DNA of 64,000 bases from Pseudoramibacter sp. (GTDB taxonomy: Bacteria; Bacillota; Clostridia; Eubacteriales; Eubacteriaceae): NCBI RefSeq assembly GCF_022484225.1, contig NZ_JAKVLT010000001.1, forward strand, positions 1,488,001 through 1,552,000. The letters run 5' to 3'. The translations under genes and the position numbers were made by a program. The notes under the pieces were generated by a model. The model saw only the letters and a list, made by a program, of their open reading frames with translations. It did not search any database and had not been told where the DNA came from. Below are positions 15,645 through 26,888 of this stretch, piece by piece; the first letter of the stretch is position 1; each line of letters opens with the position of its first letter.

Positions 15645-16778
15645 ATGGCGCAGAAAGATAATGCTTCATCACACGATAATGAAATCAAAAAGGATCTTTT
15701 TGCAGATGATGAAATTACGTTAAATGAAACGCGTCATAAAGATAAAAAAAGACTGATTACCATTATCGTTATCTTACTGTGTGCTGTTTGTCTGTTTATT
15801 GCCTGGCGGTTTTATTATAATAATCAATTAAAACCAGTGAGCAACAGTCATAAAAAAATCATAGTTGAAATTCCAGAAGGATCAAAAATAGATGACATTG
15901 CCAAAATACTTCATGACAAGGGATTGATCCGAAACCGCATGATTTTCCAAAGCTATGCCGGCCGTCACAGCCAAGGCATAAAACAAATCAAAGCAGCGAA
16001 TTATCGGTTCGAACCTTCAATGTCGTCGGTTGAAATTTTTAACGCGATGTTAAATGGCAAAGATTATGATGGGGCTGTTGCCATCACAATTCCTGAAGGA
16101 AAAAATATAAAAGAAATAGGTTCGATTCTGGAATCCCATCATATCTGTTCATCAGAAGATTTTGTCAATGAAACAAAGAAGGTATCAGAATATAAAAAAC
16201 GCTATACCATTCTCAGTTCGTATCCAGACACAGCAGATGGCCGGACACCTTTAGAAGGGTACTTGTTTGCTGATACCTATCAGTTTGCGTCGAACAGCAG
16301 TGCTTCAACTGTTGTGTCGCAAATGCTGGCAAATACTCAGAAAAAATTCTCGAAGTCTATGTTGAATAAGATCTCAGCAAATAATCAGAATGTTGATCAG
16401 ATATTAAACGTTGCATCTATTGTTGAGATGGAATCGAAAGAGGATAAGGACAAACCCAAAGTCGCCTCGGTCATTTATAACCGGCTGGCACAAAACATGA
16501 AATTACAGTCAGATGCTACTGTGCTTTATGCACTGGGTGAGAAAAAAACCAATATTACGAATGATGATTTAAAGACCAATTCACCATACAATACTTATGT
16601 AAATACTGGTCTGCCAATTGGGCCAATATGTTCGCCCAGTTTAAAATCGATCAAGGCAGCTATCAATCCTGCACAAACAAATTATTTATATTTTGTCTCA
16701 GATCCATCGACAGGGAAAACTTATTTTGCAACTAATTTGTCAGATCATCAGCAAAATATTAACAAATATTTAAAATAA
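15645..16778 (+). CDS. mltG: Endolytic peptidoglycan transglycosylase MltG (YceG-like)
   Basis: Membrane-bound lytic transglycosylase that cuts nascent glycan strands and sets chain length. A ~40-residue cytoplasmic tail precedes one membrane helix (~38-58). A LysM-like YceG N-terminal part follows (VEIPEGSKIDDIAKILHDKGLI), then the catalytic domain with E261 in VEMESK and the VIYNRL and LPIGPICSPSLKSI motifs. It begins one base after the YlbF gene stop, so translation is coupled. The gene is Bacillus yrrL in the same neighbourhood. A clear terminator follows. Confidence 0.95.
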   Translation: MAQKDNASSHDNEIKKDLFADDEITLNETRHKDKKRLITIIVILLCAVCLFIAWRFYYNNQLKPVSNSHKKIIVEIPEGSKIDDIAKILHDKGLIRNRMIFQSYAGRHSQGIKQIKAANYRFEPSMSSVEIFNAMLNGKDYDGAVAITIPEGKNIKEIGSILESHHICSSEDFVNETKKVSEYKKRYTILSSYPDTADGRTPLEGYLFADTYQFASNSSASTVVSQMLANTQKKFSKSMLNKISANNQNVDQILNVASIVEMESKEDKDKPKVASVIYNRLAQNMKLQSDATVLYALGEKKTNITNDDLKTNSPYNTYVNTGLPIGPICSPSLKSIKAAINPAQTNYLYFVSDPSTGKTYFATNLSDHQQNINKYLK

Positions 16779-16782
16779 ATTG

Positions 16783-16805
16783 AGCACGCGCAGCGTGCTT
16801 TTTTT
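16783..16805 (+). terminator. Terminator after mltG
   Basis: AGCACGC (16783-16789) and GCGTGCT (16793-16799) form a tight GC-rich hairpin with a 3-base loop and a T run. Confidence 0.9.
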
Positions 16806-16816
16806 GAGAGGAAATA

Positions 16817-18067
16817 ATGAATCAGAAAAAATGTCCAGAATTACTGGCACCTGCGGGAAATTTTGAAAAATTAAAGTTTGCATTTGCGTATGGTGCAGAC
16901 GCAGTTTACTGCGCTGGAAAAAAATACGGACTTCGGGCAAGAGCAGATAATTTCGATGAACAGACATTGACACAAGCAGCTCAGTACGCGCATCGGCTTG
17001 GAAAGAAAATTTTTGTTACGCTCAATATGATTCCTCACGATGAAGATTTTGTAGGCTTGTCAGAATATATCAAGTTTTTGCAGAATATTGAGATTGATGA
17101 AGTTTTGGTGGCGGATCCCGGCGTTTTTACTTTGGTGAGGGAGACGGCACCGGACATGAAAATCTCGGTGAGTACGCAGGCGAATAATGTCAATAGACGA
17201 AGTGTTAAATTTTGGCACGATATGGGAGCGTCGCGAATTGTACTCGCCAGAGAACTATCTAAAAATGAAATTAAGGCGATATGCGAAAATAGACCAAAAG
17301 AGATGGAAGTTGAAACCTTTGTTCATGGAGCAATGTGCATTTCCTACAGCGGACGCTGTCTGCTTTCACATTATTTAACGGGAAGAGACAGCAACCGCGG
17401 AGACTGCGCGCAGCCCTGCAGATGGCAGTACCGTTTGGAAGAATCAAAACGACCTGGTGAGTACTTTCCAATAGAAGAGGATCATACAGGTACTTTTATC
17501 ATGAATTCAAAGGATTTATGTTTGGCGAAGTATATCCCTGAACTGATGCAGATTGGCGTTAACAGCTTTAAAATTGAAGGCCGGATGAAAAGTTTATTTT
17601 ATGTGGCTACTGTTGTTTCAATCTATAGAAAAATTATTGATGCGGTAGCAAAAGATCCTGAATTTATTGTTCCGGATACCTGGGTTGATGAATTGACAAA
17701 AGTGAGTCATCGTAATTATACAACTGGCTTTTATGAACATCGTCCTGCAGCCGATGCTGAAAATTTTGGGAGCAGCAGCTATACCAGAAATTATGAATTT
17801 ATAGGTATTGTGATGCAGGATTATAATGGGAAGGGCCTGATGCAGGTCGAACAGCGTGGAAAATTAGAAACAGGCGATACGATTGAAATCATTCAACCTG
17901 GAAGCCAGTTGGACGATGACTTATTTTATGAATGGCATGTTCAGCATCTTTATGACGAAGCAGGCAGCGAAATTCAATCGACCCCTCATGCAAAAATGCA
18001 TTATCAAATAGAGATGGATCGTCCGGTTAAAGCCATGTCCATTTTGCGGAAACGTCTGGCGCAATAG
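16817..18067 (+). CDS. Peptidase U32 family protein (TrhP/RlhA-like RNA hydroxylation factor)
   Basis: U32 proteins are now linked to RNA hydroxylation: TrhP (YegQ, Bacillus YrrN/YrrO) makes 5-hydroxyuridine in tRNA, and RlhA acts on 23S rRNA. This 416-residue protein starts with the typical ELLAPAGNFEKLKFAFAYGADAVY and has the signature SYSGRCLLSHYLTGRDSNRG with further cysteines in CAQPCRW, plus KIEGRMKS. The order mltG-U32 matches Bacillus yrrL-yrrM-yrrN-yrrO, favouring the tRNA-modifying TrhP type. Only one U32 gene is present here where Bacillus has two. The exact substrate is inferred from synteny. Confidence 0.88.
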   Translation: MNQKKCPELLAPAGNFEKLKFAFAYGADAVYCAGKKYGLRARADNFDEQTLTQAAQYAHRLGKKIFVTLNMIPHDEDFVGLSEYIKFLQNIEIDEVLVADPGVFTLVRETAPDMKISVSTQANNVNRRSVKFWHDMGASRIVLARELSKNEIKAICENRPKEMEVETFVHGAMCISYSGRCLLSHYLTGRDSNRGDCAQPCRWQYRLEESKRPGEYFPIEEDHTGTFIMNSKDLCLAKYIPELMQIGVNSFKIEGRMKSLFYVATVVSIYRKIIDAVAKDPEFIVPDTWVDELTKVSHRNYTTGFYEHRPAADAENFGSSSYTRNYEFIGIVMQDYNGKGLMQVEQRGKLETGDTIEIIQPGSQLDDDLFYEWHVQHLYDEAGSEIQSTPHAKMHYQIEMDRPVKAMSILRKRLAQ

Positions 18068-18087
18068 TGGATTAAAAAGTTTTTATC

Positions 18088-18116
18088 TTGATTGAAAAAA
18101 AAGCATATGGTATACT
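18088..18116 (+). promoter_or_regulatory. Promoter of tig-clpP-clpX
   Basis: TTGATT (18088-18093), a 17-bp spacer and TATACT (18111-18116) fit sigma-A. No CIRCE or other heat-shock repressor dyad was seen around it. Confidence 0.75.
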
Positions 18117-18161
18117 TTAAAAATTGAATAAGAGTAAATAATTAGTGGTTTGGAGGATAAA

Positions 18162-19490
18162 ATGACTGCAAAGATTTTAGAAAATGAAAAAAATGTTGTT
18201 AAATTGGAAATGAGCATTCCAAAAGATAAATTTCAGGAAGCGATGGATCAGTCGTACAAAAAGAATAAAAAATACTTTACAATTCAAGGCTTCCGCAAGG
18301 GTAAGGCACCAAGAAAAGTGATCGAAGCACATTATGGAAAAGAAGTTTTCTTGGAAGATGCCATTGAATTTGCTTTCCCGGAAACTTATCAGGAAGCTAT
18401 TAAAGAAATTGATATTGAACCTGTATCACGTCCGTCCCTTGAAAAAGTTGAAGATGTCGGTGATGAAGGTGCAACTTTTGTCGTAAAAGTGGCAGTCAAA
18501 CCAGAAGTTAAGCTCGGTGAATACAAAGGTGCAGAAATTCCAGTATTGGAAGAACCTGTCAGTGATGAAGACGTGGAAAAACGTCTGGAACAAATGCAGA
18601 ATCAGAATTCAAGACTGGTTACTGATGATAAAGAAGCAGCCCAAAAAGGTGATACAGTTGTCATCGATTATGAAGGGTCCATTGACGGCGAACCTTTTGA
18701 AGGCGGCAAAGACGACGGCTATAGTCTGGAATTAGGAAGCAATACTTTTATTCCGGGATTTGAAGATCAGTTGGTTGGCGTAAAAGCCGGAGAAGATAAA
18801 GATGTCAATGTCACCTTCCCGGAAGATTACCATGCTGAAGATTTAAAGGGCAAAGATGCACTTTTCAAAGTACATGTTGTTGAAGTCCAGAGAAAAGAAC
18901 TGCCGGCAATTGATGATGAATTTGCAAAGGATGTCAGTGAATTTGACACCTTAGACGAATTAAAAGAAGACCTCAAGAAAAAGATCGCAGAAGAAAAGAA
19001 AGAAGCAAAACTGAATACTGCCAGACAAAAAGCATTAGACTACGCGATTGAAAATGCTGAAATGGATATTCCGGAAATGATGATTGACGAAGAAGTTGAT
19101 CGGGATTACGAAAATCTCAAACGTCAAATGTCAGGACAGGGTCTTTCTATGGAAAATTATTTCAAATTTACTGGACAGAGCAAAGAAGTTTTCAGAAAAT
19201 CAATGGCACCGGATGCAGAAAAGAATATTAAAGCAGACCTCGTTCTCGAAGCAATCGGAAAAGCCGAAAACATCGAACCCTCTGAAGAAGAAATCGATGA
19301 TGAAATCAAAGAATACGCCCATGCTTTTAATCAGGAATTCGATAAGTACAAAGAATCTTTGGATGACCAGATGTTAGAATATATTACCGATACAATTAAG
19401 CGTCGCAAAGCATTGGATTTACTTGTTGATTCTGGTAAACAAGTAGAAGATACTGAAGATAAATCAGCTGACGAAGAAAAGGAAGACTAA
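18162..19490 (+). CDS. tig: Trigger factor
   Basis: Ribosome-associated chaperone and peptidyl-prolyl isomerase. The ATG at 18162 follows a TTGGAGGATAAA site; an upstream in-frame TTG overlaps that site and is rejected. The protein has the ribosome-binding tail with the GFRKGKAP signature (~42-49), the FKBP-type PPIase domain starting near [19 protein letters not shown], and the long helical chaperone C-domain ending in an acidic tail. Length 442 is normal. It heads an operon with clpP and clpX, a classic arrangement tying folding to degradation. Confidence 0.97.
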   Translation: MTAKILENEKNVVKLEMSIPKDKFQEAMDQSYKKNKKYFTIQGFRKGKAPRKVIEAHYGKEVFLEDAIEFAFPETYQEAIKEIDIEPVSRPSLEKVEDVGDEGATFVVKVAVKPEVKLGEYKGAEIPVLEEPVSDEDVEKRLEQMQNQNSRLVTDDKEAAQKGDTVVIDYEGSIDGEPFEGGKDDGYSLELGSNTFIPGFEDQLVGVKAGEDKDVNVTFPEDYHAEDLKGKDALFKVHVVEVQRKELPAIDDEFAKDVSEFDTLDELKEDLKKKIAEEKKEAKLNTARQKALDYAIENAEMDIPEMMIDEEVDRDYENLKRQMSGQGLSMENYFKFTGQSKEVFRKSMAPDAEKNIKADLVLEAIGKAENIEPSEEEIDDEIKEYAHAFNQEFDKYKESLDDQMLEYITDTIKRRKALDLLVDSGKQVEDTEDKSADEEKED

Positions 19491-19492
19491 AA

Positions 19493-20077
19493 ATGAATTT
19501 AGTTCCAATGGTTGTTGAGCAGACGGGGTTGGGAGAACGTTCCTTTGATATCTATTCCCGTCTGCTCAAGGAACGTATTGTTTTCTTGGACGGCGAAATT
19601 ACAGATGAATCAGCAGGCTTGGTTGTCGCTCAACTTATCTTTTTAGAAGGTGAAGATCCTGATCAAGATATCTTTATGTACATCAACAGTCCAGGGGGAT
19701 CAGTGACAGCAGGCTTTGCCATAATGGACACCATGAACTTTATTAAATGCGATGTTTGTACATTATGTTATGGTATGGCAGCATCTATGGGCGCTTTTCT
19801 TTTAGCCGCTGGTGCGAAGGGAAAACGTCAGGCACTTCCCAATTCTGAGATTATGATTCATCAACCGTTGGGAGGCGCTCAGGGACAAGGTTCAGATGTT
19901 GAAATTCATGCGAAACATCTGATTCAAATAAAGCATAAGTTAAACACTATCTTAAGTCAAAATACAGGGCAGCCTCTGGAAACTATAGAAAAAGATACAG
20001 ATCGTGATCATTTTATGACAGCAAAGGAAGCAGAAGCGTATGGCTTGATTGACCAAGTCATTGCTTCGCGCGAATAA
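19493..20077 (+). CDS. clpP: ATP-dependent Clp protease proteolytic subunit
   Basis: Serine protease that forms the two-ring barrel working with ClpX. The triad is visible: S98 in GMAASMG, H123 in MIHQPLGG, D172 in [18 protein letters not shown](L)[12 protein letters not shown] is the standard N-terminus, with a very short leader. It starts two bases after the tig stop, with its ribosome site inside the tig C-terminus (GAAGGAAG), so the two are translationally coupled. Confidence 0.98.
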   Translation: MNLVPMVVEQTGLGERSFDIYSRLLKERIVFLDGEITDESAGLVVAQLIFLEGEDPDQDIFMYINSPGGSVTAGFAIMDTMNFIKCDVCTLCYGMAASMGAFLLAAGAKGKRQALPNSEIMIHQPLGGAQGQGSDVEIHAKHLIQIKHKLNTILSQNTGQPLETIEKDTDRDHFMTAKEAEAYGLIDQVIASRE

Positions 20078-20104
20078 TTTTTGATCCACAGAGGGAGATA
20101 ACGA

Positions 20105-21379
20105 ATGTCAGAATTTGATTATACAGACGGCATCAATCAGGTGAGATGTTCATTTTGCGGGAAAACCCAGGCTCAGGTGAAAAGAATGGTTGCCGGCCCT
20201 GGTGTATATATATGCGATGAATGTGTTTCATTATGCCAGGAAATTATTGATAGCGAAAAAGAAGAAGATATAGTATCTTATTCGGATATCCCCACACCTA
20301 AAGAAATTAAAAGTTATCTTGACAGTTATGTAATTGGACAGGATGAAGCCAAAAAGCAATTGGCAGTTGCTGTTTATAACCATTATAAGAGAATTAATTC
20401 TCTGAACGATGATGACGATGTTGAAATTCAGAAAAGCAATATTCTTTTAGTGGGGCCGACAGGCTCTGGGAAAACGCTATTGGCACAAACTTTAGCAAAA
20501 ATGCTGGACGTTCCCTTTGCAATTGCTGATGCAACGACATTAACAGAAGCGGGATATGTCGGAGAAGATGTTGAAAATATCCTTTTGAAGCTGCTGCAGG
20601 CTGCGGATATGAACGTAGAAAGAGCAGAAAGAGGGATTATTTATATTGATGAAATAGATAAAATTTCAAGAAAAAATGAAAATCCTTCTATTACAAGAGA
20701 TGTCAGCGGCGAAGGCGTTCAGCAGGCATTGCTTAAAATTCTCGAAGGAACAGTTGCGAATGTTCCGCCGCAGGGAGGACGCAAGCATCCTCAGCAAGAA
20801 TTCATTCAAATCAACACAAAAAATATTTTGTTTATCTGCGGTGGTGCATTTGATGGGATTGAAAAAATTATCGCAAAACGCTTAGAAAAAGGTTCTATCG
20901 GATTTGGCGCGATCGTTCAGAGCAGGTCTGAAATAGAATCAGATAAACTTATGAAACAAATTATGCCTCATGATTTGCTTCGCTTTGGATTAATACCTGA
21001 ATTTATCGGAAGAGTTCCGGTCATCGCGACACTCGATCATCTGGATAAAAAAGCGCTTGTCAATATCCTGACAGAACCCAAAGATGCACTTGTGAAGCAG
21101 TATAAAAAGCTATTTGCGTTGGAAAATGTCGATCTCGAATTTGAAAAAGGGGCAATCGATGAAATTGCGACACAGTCCTTGGAAAACAAGACAGGTGCCC
21201 GGGGACTGCGCGGGATCATTGAAACTCTGATGAGAGATTTGATGTATGCACTTCCGTCTGATCCAGACGTCAATAAAGTTATTATCACCAAAAAAATGGT
21301 ATTAGGTAAGGGAAAAGCCAAGATTTATCGAACTAAGCAACAAGATAAACCCAAAAATGAAAAAGAATCTGCTTCATAA
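20105..21379 (+). CDS. clpX: ATP-dependent Clp protease ATP-binding subunit ClpX
   Basis: AAA+ unfoldase that feeds substrates to ClpP. It has an N-terminal zinc-binding domain (C15, C18, C37, C40), Walker A GPTGSGKT at ~117-124, the Walker [10 protein letters not shown], and the RPP/sensor segments. The [21 protein letters not shown] pore region is intact. A GAGGGAG site is present. The gene ends at a good terminator, which closes the tig-clpP-clpX operon. Length 424 is normal. Confidence 0.98.
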   Translation: MSEFDYTDGINQVRCSFCGKTQAQVKRMVAGPGVYICDECVSLCQEIIDSEKEEDIVSYSDIPTPKEIKSYLDSYVIGQDEAKKQLAVAVYNHYKRINSLNDDDDVEIQKSNILLVGPTGSGKTLLAQTLAKMLDVPFAIADATTLTEAGYVGEDVENILLKLLQAADMNVERAERGIIYIDEIDKISRKNENPSITRDVSGEGVQQALLKILEGTVANVPPQGGRKHPQQEFIQINTKNILFICGGAFDGIEKIIAKRLEKGSIGFGAIVQSRSEIESDKLMKQIMPHDLLRFGLIPEFIGRVPVIATLDHLDKKALVNILTEPKDALVKQYKKLFALENVDLEFEKGAIDEIATQSLENKTGARGLRGIIETLMRDLMYALPSDPDVNKVIITKKMVLGKGKAKIYRTKQQDKPKNEKESAS

Positions 21380-21402
21380 CACCATTTAATAGAGACAATT
21401 TA

Positions 21403-21430
21403 GGCAATCTTTATGAAAGATTGCCTTTTT
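21403..21430 (+). terminator. Terminator after clpX
   Basis: Perfect 10-bp arms 21403-21412 and 21416-21425 with a 3-base loop, followed by T residues. Confidence 0.9.
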
Positions 21431-21460
21431 TAGCATGGAACATAAGGAAAGCATATAATA

Positions 21461-23842
21461 ATGAGTAAAGAACAAAATAGCCAAGAAATGGATAATTTAT
21501 TAACGAACAGCGATGATACAACTGCAGCAAAAAAGATGGCTCTTATTCCAGTAAAATCAATGAATCTATTTCCTGGAATGATCTTGCACTTTGATTTAAA
21601 TGATGAACGCTCTTTAAAGGCTCTCGAAAATTGCATGCAGACCAATCAATTGGCGTTTTTATGTGAACAGAAGGATATTAATTCTGACGCTTTGAACCGG
21701 GAAGATCTCTATTCGGTTGGGTGCATTGCAAAAATTAAACAAGTATTAAAACTTCCAAATGATTTTACACGTATTTTAGTGGAGATCATCCAAAGAGGCG
21801 TTATTGATCGCTGGTTCCAGGATGAACCATATTTTATCGTCGGTGTAATTCCAAGGGAATCTGTATTTTCAAATACACCCGAATGTCAAACTTTGTTAAA
21901 ACTTGTCGAAGAAACCTTTGTAAACTATATCCACTTGACTAAAAATACTTCCGGCAATATTCAAGATACACTCGATTTAATGGATGATCCGGATCATCTG
22001 ATTGATTTAATTTGCACCAACATTTCTCTTTCCCACGAAAAAGCACAGGAAATTCTTCAGGAATTTGACGGCGACCATCGCTTGATTTTGGTATATCAAG
22101 AGATGGTTAAAGAACTTTCGGCATATAAAATCAAACAAAGCATAAACGAAAAAGTTCGATCTGAAATCGAAAAAAATCAACGGGAATATGTATTAAGAGA
22201 AGAAATTAAAGTCCTTCAAAATGAATTAAATCAAGCTACAGGTGAAGAAAGCCTGATTGGAAAATATAAAAAGAAGATCGCTGAAAAAGATTTAAATTCA
22301 GTAGTAAAGCAAAAGGCAGAAAATGAACTTCAGCGCTTATCTAAACTTCAACCGGGATCGCCGGAAGCAGGTGTGATTCAGGATTATTTAGATTGGATTT
22401 TGTCTTTACCCTGGAATGAATCAACGGTTGAATCGATTGATGTCAATCGCGTACAAAAAATATTAAACCGAGATCATTACGCCCTTGAAAAAGTTAAAGA
22501 ACGAATCTTGGAGTATATTTCAGTTCTGCAGCTATCTAATTCTTTAAAAGCGCCTATTTTATGTTTAGTTGGACCTCCGGGTGTTGGCAAAACATCCATC
22601 GCACGATCTATCGCAGAAGCGCTTAATCGAAAGTATGTCAGAATGTCTCTGGGTGGATTAAGCGACGAAGCAGAAATACGCGGGCATCGCAGAACTTATA
22701 TAGGCGCGATTCCGGGCCGGATCATTTATCATATTCAGCAGGCTGGCACCAATAACCCACTATTTCTTCTGGATGAAATTGATAAAATCAGTCAGAATTT
22801 CCGTGGTGATCCTGCCTCGGCACTTCTTGAAGTGTTAGATCCGGAACAGAACAATACGTTTACTGATAATTATCTTGAACTTCCCTTTGACTTATCCCAT
22901 GTGCTGTTTATAGCAACAGCCAATTCGTTATCGACAATTCCACGGCCGCTGCTTGACCGAATGGAAATTATCGAAGTGAATGGTTATATTGAAGAAGAAA
23001 AAGAAGTTATTGCGAAAAAGTACTTAGTGCCAAAGCAGATTAAAGAAAATGGCCTGTCAAATGAGAACATTCATATCAGCGAGGGCGCAATAAAAGATAT
23101 CATTTCGTATTATACGAGAGAGTCCGGTGTTCGTGAATTAGAACGAGAAATTGCAAAAGTTTGCCGGGTTGCTGCAAAAAATGTAGTGAGCGGATCAAAA
23201 ACAAAAAATTTAGTTAATGTCCGCAATCTTGAAAAGTATCTTGGACGAAGAAAATTTTTATTTGAAAAAGTCCAGAAAGGTAAAGTTGTAGGATTGGTGA
23301 ATGGCTTGGCCTGGACAGCGGTAGGCGGTGTGACACTGGAAATTGAAGCGCTTGCTGTAAAAGGAAGCGGCAAGACCTTTATTACGGGCAAACTCGGTGA
23401 CGTGATGCAGGAATCCATAAAAGCGGCCATTGGTTATATTCGGTCGATCGCTGATCAGCTGGAAATAGATCCGGATTTTATTTCAAATAAAGATATTCAT
23501 GTGCATGTTCCCGAAGGGGCAGTGCCTAAGGATGGTCCGTCAGCAGGAATTACGATGGCAACGGCGTTAATTTCAGCTTTAACTGGACGTCCGGTTTCAC
23601 AGGACATTGCCATGACAGGAGAAATTACGTTGTTGGGGCGCGTATTGCCGATTGGCGGCTTGCGTGAAAAATTGACGGCTGCCAGCAGAGCTTCTATTAA
23701 ACGCGTGATTATTCCAAAAGAAAATGAGAAAGATTTAGAAGATATCCCAGAAAGTGTTTTGAGTCAACTTGAAATACATCCTGTTAAGAGAATGACAGAA
23801 GTCATTCAATTAGTGTTTGGAAAGATCAATGAAAATAAATAA
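21461..23842 (+). CDS. lon: ATP-dependent protease Lon
   Basis: Homo-oligomeric AAA+ serine protease for quality control and regulator turnover. The 793 residues include a somewhat diverged N-terminal substrate domain after a polar ~20-residue leader, a central coiled coil, Walker A GPPGVGKT at 371-378, Walker [10 protein letters not shown], and the C-terminal protease domain with the catalytic dyad S694 (PKDGPSAG) and K737 (GGLREK). The AAGGAAAG site overlaps a TATAAT-like stretch near the start. No separate promoter is clear after the clpX terminator. lon-engB order is conserved with Bacillus lonA-ysxC. Confidence 0.97.
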   Translation: MSKEQNSQEMDNLLTNSDDTTAAKKMALIPVKSMNLFPGMILHFDLNDERSLKALENCMQTNQLAFLCEQKDINSDALNREDLYSVGCIAKIKQVLKLPNDFTRILVEIIQRGVIDRWFQDEPYFIVGVIPRESVFSNTPECQTLLKLVEETFVNYIHLTKNTSGNIQDTLDLMDDPDHLIDLICTNISLSHEKAQEILQEFDGDHRLILVYQEMVKELSAYKIKQSINEKVRSEIEKNQREYVLREEIKVLQNELNQATGEESLIGKYKKKIAEKDLNSVVKQKAENELQRLSKLQPGSPEAGVIQDYLDWILSLPWNESTVESIDVNRVQKILNRDHYALEKVKERILEYISVLQLSNSLKAPILCLVGPPGVGKTSIARSIAEALNRKYVRMSLGGLSDEAEIRGHRRTYIGAIPGRIIYHIQQAGTNNPLFLLDEIDKISQNFRGDPASALLEVLDPEQNNTFTDNYLELPFDLSHVLFIATANSLSTIPRPLLDRMEIIEVNGYIEEEKEVIAKKYLVPKQIKENGLSNENIHISEGAIKDIISYYTRESGVRELEREIAKVCRVAAKNVVSGSKTKNLVNVRNLEKYLGRRKFLFEKVQKGKVVGLVNGLAWTAVGGVTLEIEALAVKGSGKTFITGKLGDVMQESIKAAIGYIRSIADQLEIDPDFISNKDIHVHVPEGAVPKDGPSAGITMATALISALTGRPVSQDIAMTGEITLLGRVLPIGGLREKLTAASRASIKRVIIPKENEKDLEDIPESVLSQLEIHPVKRMTEVIQLVFGKINENK

Positions 23843-24416
23843 AGCAGAAATTATTATCAGTGCTGTTTCAGAAGCTCAATATCCTAAAGATGCGCTGCCT
23901 GAAATCGTATTGCTGGGACGTTCCAACGTAGGTAAATCTTCGTTGATTAATACATTAATCAACCGACAGCATTTGGCGAGGACAAGTTCCAGACCTGGAA
24001 AAACGCAAACTATGAATTTTTATCAGATTAATGATCAGTTTCGATTTGTCGATATGCCAGGCTACGGATATGCAAAGGTATCCCGTAAAGAGCAGGAAAA
24101 ATGGGGAGAGATGATCGAAAATTATCTTTTAAATCGAGATAATCTTAGAATTGTTTTTTTATTAGTCGACAGTCGTCATGAGCCGACAGAAGATGATAAG
24201 TTAATGTATAATTGGCTGAAATACTATCATTTGCCGACACAAATAATACTAACAAAATTTGATAAATTATCTGCTTCTCGAAAGAAAAGGGCCATTAAAC
24301 AGCTGATTAATATATTGAGTATAGAGCCAAAATATGTTTTGCCATTTTCATCTGTGACGAAAGATGGTTTTGATGCATGCTGGCAAATCATTCAGGACAG
24401 TATATCTCATGAATAG
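23829..24416 (+). CDS. engB: Ribosome-biogenesis GTPase EngB (YsxC/YihA)
   Basis: Essential GTPase for 50S subunit assembly. The ATG at 23829 is chosen because it has a GGAAAG site and gives the usual MKINKAEI start; an upstream in-frame TTG lies inside lon. Motifs: G1 GRSNVGKSS at ~30-38, G3 DMPGYGYA, G4 TKFDK, G5 FSSV. Length 195. It overlaps the lon 3' end by 14 bp and the next gene by 8 bp, so lon, engB and queG form one tightly packed unit. Confidence 0.96.
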   Translation: MKINKAEIIISAVSEAQYPKDALPEIVLLGRSNVGKSSLINTLINRQHLARTSSRPGKTQTMNFYQINDQFRFVDMPGYGYAKVSRKEQEKWGEMIENYLLNRDNLRIVFLLVDSRHEPTEDDKLMYNWLKYYHLPTQIILTKFDKLSASRKKRAIKQLINILSIEPKYVLPFSSVTKDGFDACWQIIQDSISHE

Positions 24417-25350
24417 TGGGGTCAAACAGCTTGGCGAAGAGACTGTGCGCAGTATTGCTTCTCAGTTTAATATCCCAATTGTTGGCATTATTGATCCTGA
24501 TCCTGTCATTGAGATGCTCCCTTATTCAAAGAAAAGAAGAGAAGAGAATCATGGGTTGATACCTTATGTGAGAACCAAGGATTTTCTTCGCATAGATTAT
24601 CAGTCTGTTATGGCTGATGTAAAGTCAATTATTGTGATTGGTGTGCCTTATCCGTTAATATCAAAAAAGATTAATAATTTTGACCATTTTGCATATTTAT
24701 CATCTGTGGCTTGCGGAATGGATTATCATCAAACTGTGATGAGAAAAATGGATGCCCTTTGTGAAGCAATTTCGAAGCAATTTGGGAATGCAATTCATTT
24801 TAAAAAATTTGTTGATAACAGTCGTTTAATGGATAAAGCCTCTGCCTGGAAAGCGGGATTGGGTTTTTTTGGGAAAAATAATTTGTTAATTAATCCCTAT
24901 TATGGTTCGGCGTGGAATATTGGTCAAATTCTATTAGATAAAAAAATTTTGCATCATAAAGCTGTCCCGCTAAAAAATCAATGCGGGCGTTGTAGAAAGT
25001 GCCTTGAATCCTGTCCCAATCATGCGTTGGGGGATCAAGGTTTTCAGTTATTTTATGAACGCTGCATTTCATATTTGACTCAAAAAAAGAAATTAACAAC
25101 AGATCAAGAGAAAAGAATTCAATATTTTCTGTATGGGTGTGATATTTGCCAATGGGTCTGCCCCTTTAATCATCGCGCTGACAAAATTTCCGGTCAGGAA
25201 AGTATTGTCTCCCTCGATGATATACTAAATCAGTCTGAAAAAGAGATCAGGGCACATTATGTCAATCATTCGCTTTCATGGCAGCCGCCTTCAATATTGA
25301 TAAGAAACGCGCGAATATTAAAAAAACGCTGTGATGAGAATAATAAATGA
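24409..25350 (+). CDS. queG: Epoxyqueuosine reductase QueG
   Basis: Cobalamin- and iron-sulfur-dependent enzyme that performs the last step of queuosine synthesis in tRNA. The 313-residue protein carries two 4Fe-4S motifs: C192, C195, C198, C202 (CGRCRKCLESCP) and C244, C247, C251 (CDICQWVCP), plus a further Cys near residue 226. Conserved RLMDKASAWKAGLGFFGKNNLLI-type sequence marks the B12-binding core; the usual ...DNS... stretch is present. It ends shortly after the second cluster, without the C-terminal HEAT-like repeat that longer QueG proteins have. The start overlaps engB by 8 bp; it lacks a strong ribosome site and may rely on coupling. Confidence 0.92.
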   Translation: MNSGVKQLGEETVRSIASQFNIPIVGIIDPDPVIEMLPYSKKRREENHGLIPYVRTKDFLRIDYQSVMADVKSIIVIGVPYPLISKKINNFDHFAYLSSVACGMDYHQTVMRKMDALCEAISKQFGNAIHFKKFVDNSRLMDKASAWKAGLGFFGKNNLLINPYYGSAWNIGQILLDKKILHHKAVPLKNQCGRCRKCLESCPNHALGDQGFQLFYERCISYLTQKKKLTTDQEKRIQYFLYGCDICQWVCPFNHRADKISGQESIVSLDDILNQSEKEIRAHYVNHSLSWQPPSILIRNARILKKRCDENNK

Positions 25351-25388
25351 TATAATAACAGACGATATTAATGATTAGGAGAAAATTT

Positions 25389-26888
25389 ATGATAAGAGTT
25401 CGCTTTGCGCCGAGTCCAACTGGAAATGTTCATGTCGGAAGTTTAAGAACGGCGTTATATAACTATTTATTTGCCAAACAAAATAAAGGTACTTTTGTAC
25501 TGCGCTTGGAAGATACTGACCGTACACGTTATCAAGAGGGTTCTGTAGAAAATTTATTACATGCTTTATATACAACAGGTGTGATTCCAGATGAAGGCCT
25601 GCAGCTTGAAAATGGTCAGCCCGTAGAAAAAGGAGAGTATGGTCCGTATATACAATCAGAAAGATTAAGTATATACAAGAAATATATTCAGAAACTGCTT
25701 GATGAAGGCAAGGCTTATTATTGCTTTTGCAGTAAGGAAAGACTTTCCCGTTTACGGGACGAACAAAGAGCGGCGGGAGAAACACCGCGGTATGATGGCC
25801 ATTGCAGAAATTTAACACCAGAAGAAGTTCAGGAAAAAATTGATGCCGGAGAACCCTATGTCATCCGGTTAAAACTTCCAGAAAATACAGATATTTCTTT
25901 TAACGATGTTGTCAGAGGAAAAATCACAATCAATACAAAGGAAATGGACGATCAGGTATTGATTAAAGAAGACGGCTTTCCGACCTATCATTTTGCCGTT
26001 GTGATTGATGATCACTTGATGAAGATTACGCATGTAATCAGAGGAGAAGAATGGCTGCCTTCGACACCGAAACATGTATATTTATATCAATGTTTTGGAT
26101 GGGAACCTCCAACGTTTGTTCATTTATCTAATATATTAAACAGCGATCACAAAAAATTAAGTAAACGCCAGGGCGATGTGGCAGTTGAAGATTTTTTAGA
26201 AAAAGGGTATTTGCCTGAAGCTTTGATTAACTTTCTTGCCTTATTGGGATGGAGCCCTGAAAATGATCAGGAAATTTTTTCAATGGATGAACTCGAACAG
26301 GCTTTTGATATTCATCGAATTAGTAATTCAGGCGCTGTTTTTGACAGAGAAAAGCTCAACTGGATGAACGGTCAGTACATTAAAAACGCTTCAAATGAAG
26401 CGATTGTCAATGGGATTAAACCTTTTATTGAAAAAGACAGTAAACTTCAAGTTCCTGCAGATGATCGGAAAGACATTTGGCTTCAAAAAGTTGCAGAATT
26501 ATTGAGAGACCGAATTGATTATTTTGCTCAAGCGCCAGAACAGCTTGAACAAATATTAGATGATCATTATCAGATCGATGGTTCCGATGAAGCTCAGGAT
26601 ATTCTTCATGCGGAAACAGTTCCAATTTTATATCATGCACTCGAATCCAAAATAGAGGCAGCGGATCAATGGAATGCCGATTATATTCAAAGAGACATCA
26701 TTAAATCAATTCAAAAAGAACACAAAAAAGAAAAGATAAAAGGGAAAATGCTTTACATGCCGATTCGATTAATTTTGACAGGCAGTATGCACGGACCAGA
26801 TCTCGCGCTAATTATGGATGTCCTGGGTCAGGAAACCTGCTTGAAGAGACTGCATCATTTTGCCGAATATGCGAAAGAGGAAAAGTAA
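25389..26888 (+). CDS. gltX: Glutamyl-tRNA synthetase
   Basis: Class I synthetase; in organisms lacking GlnRS it also charges tRNA-Gln with Glu. The ATG at 25389 follows an AGGAG site; an in-frame ATG six codons upstream overlaps that site and is rejected. The HIGH-type motif is PSPTGNVHVGSLRTALYNY near the N-terminus, and the KMSKS-type loop is KKLSKRQG. The C-terminal anticodon domain completes 499 residues. A TATAAT at 25351-25356 just after queG could be a -10, but its -35 is not convincing. No T-box leader is present. Confidence 0.97.
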   Translation: MIRVRFAPSPTGNVHVGSLRTALYNYLFAKQNKGTFVLRLEDTDRTRYQEGSVENLLHALYTTGVIPDEGLQLENGQPVEKGEYGPYIQSERLSIYKKYIQKLLDEGKAYYCFCSKERLSRLRDEQRAAGETPRYDGHCRNLTPEEVQEKIDAGEPYVIRLKLPENTDISFNDVVRGKITINTKEMDDQVLIKEDGFPTYHFAVVIDDHLMKITHVIRGEEWLPSTPKHVYLYQCFGWEPPTFVHLSNILNSDHKKLSKRQGDVAVEDFLEKGYLPEALINFLALLGWSPENDQEIFSMDELEQAFDIHRISNSGAVFDREKLNWMNGQYIKNASNEAIVNGIKPFIEKDSKLQVPADDRKDIWLQKVAELLRDRIDYFAQAPEQLEQILDDHYQIDGSDEAQDILHAETVPILYHALESKIEAADQWNADYIQRDIIKSIQKEHKKEKIKGKMLYMPIRLILTGSMHGPDLALIMDVLGQETCLKRLHHFAEYAKEEK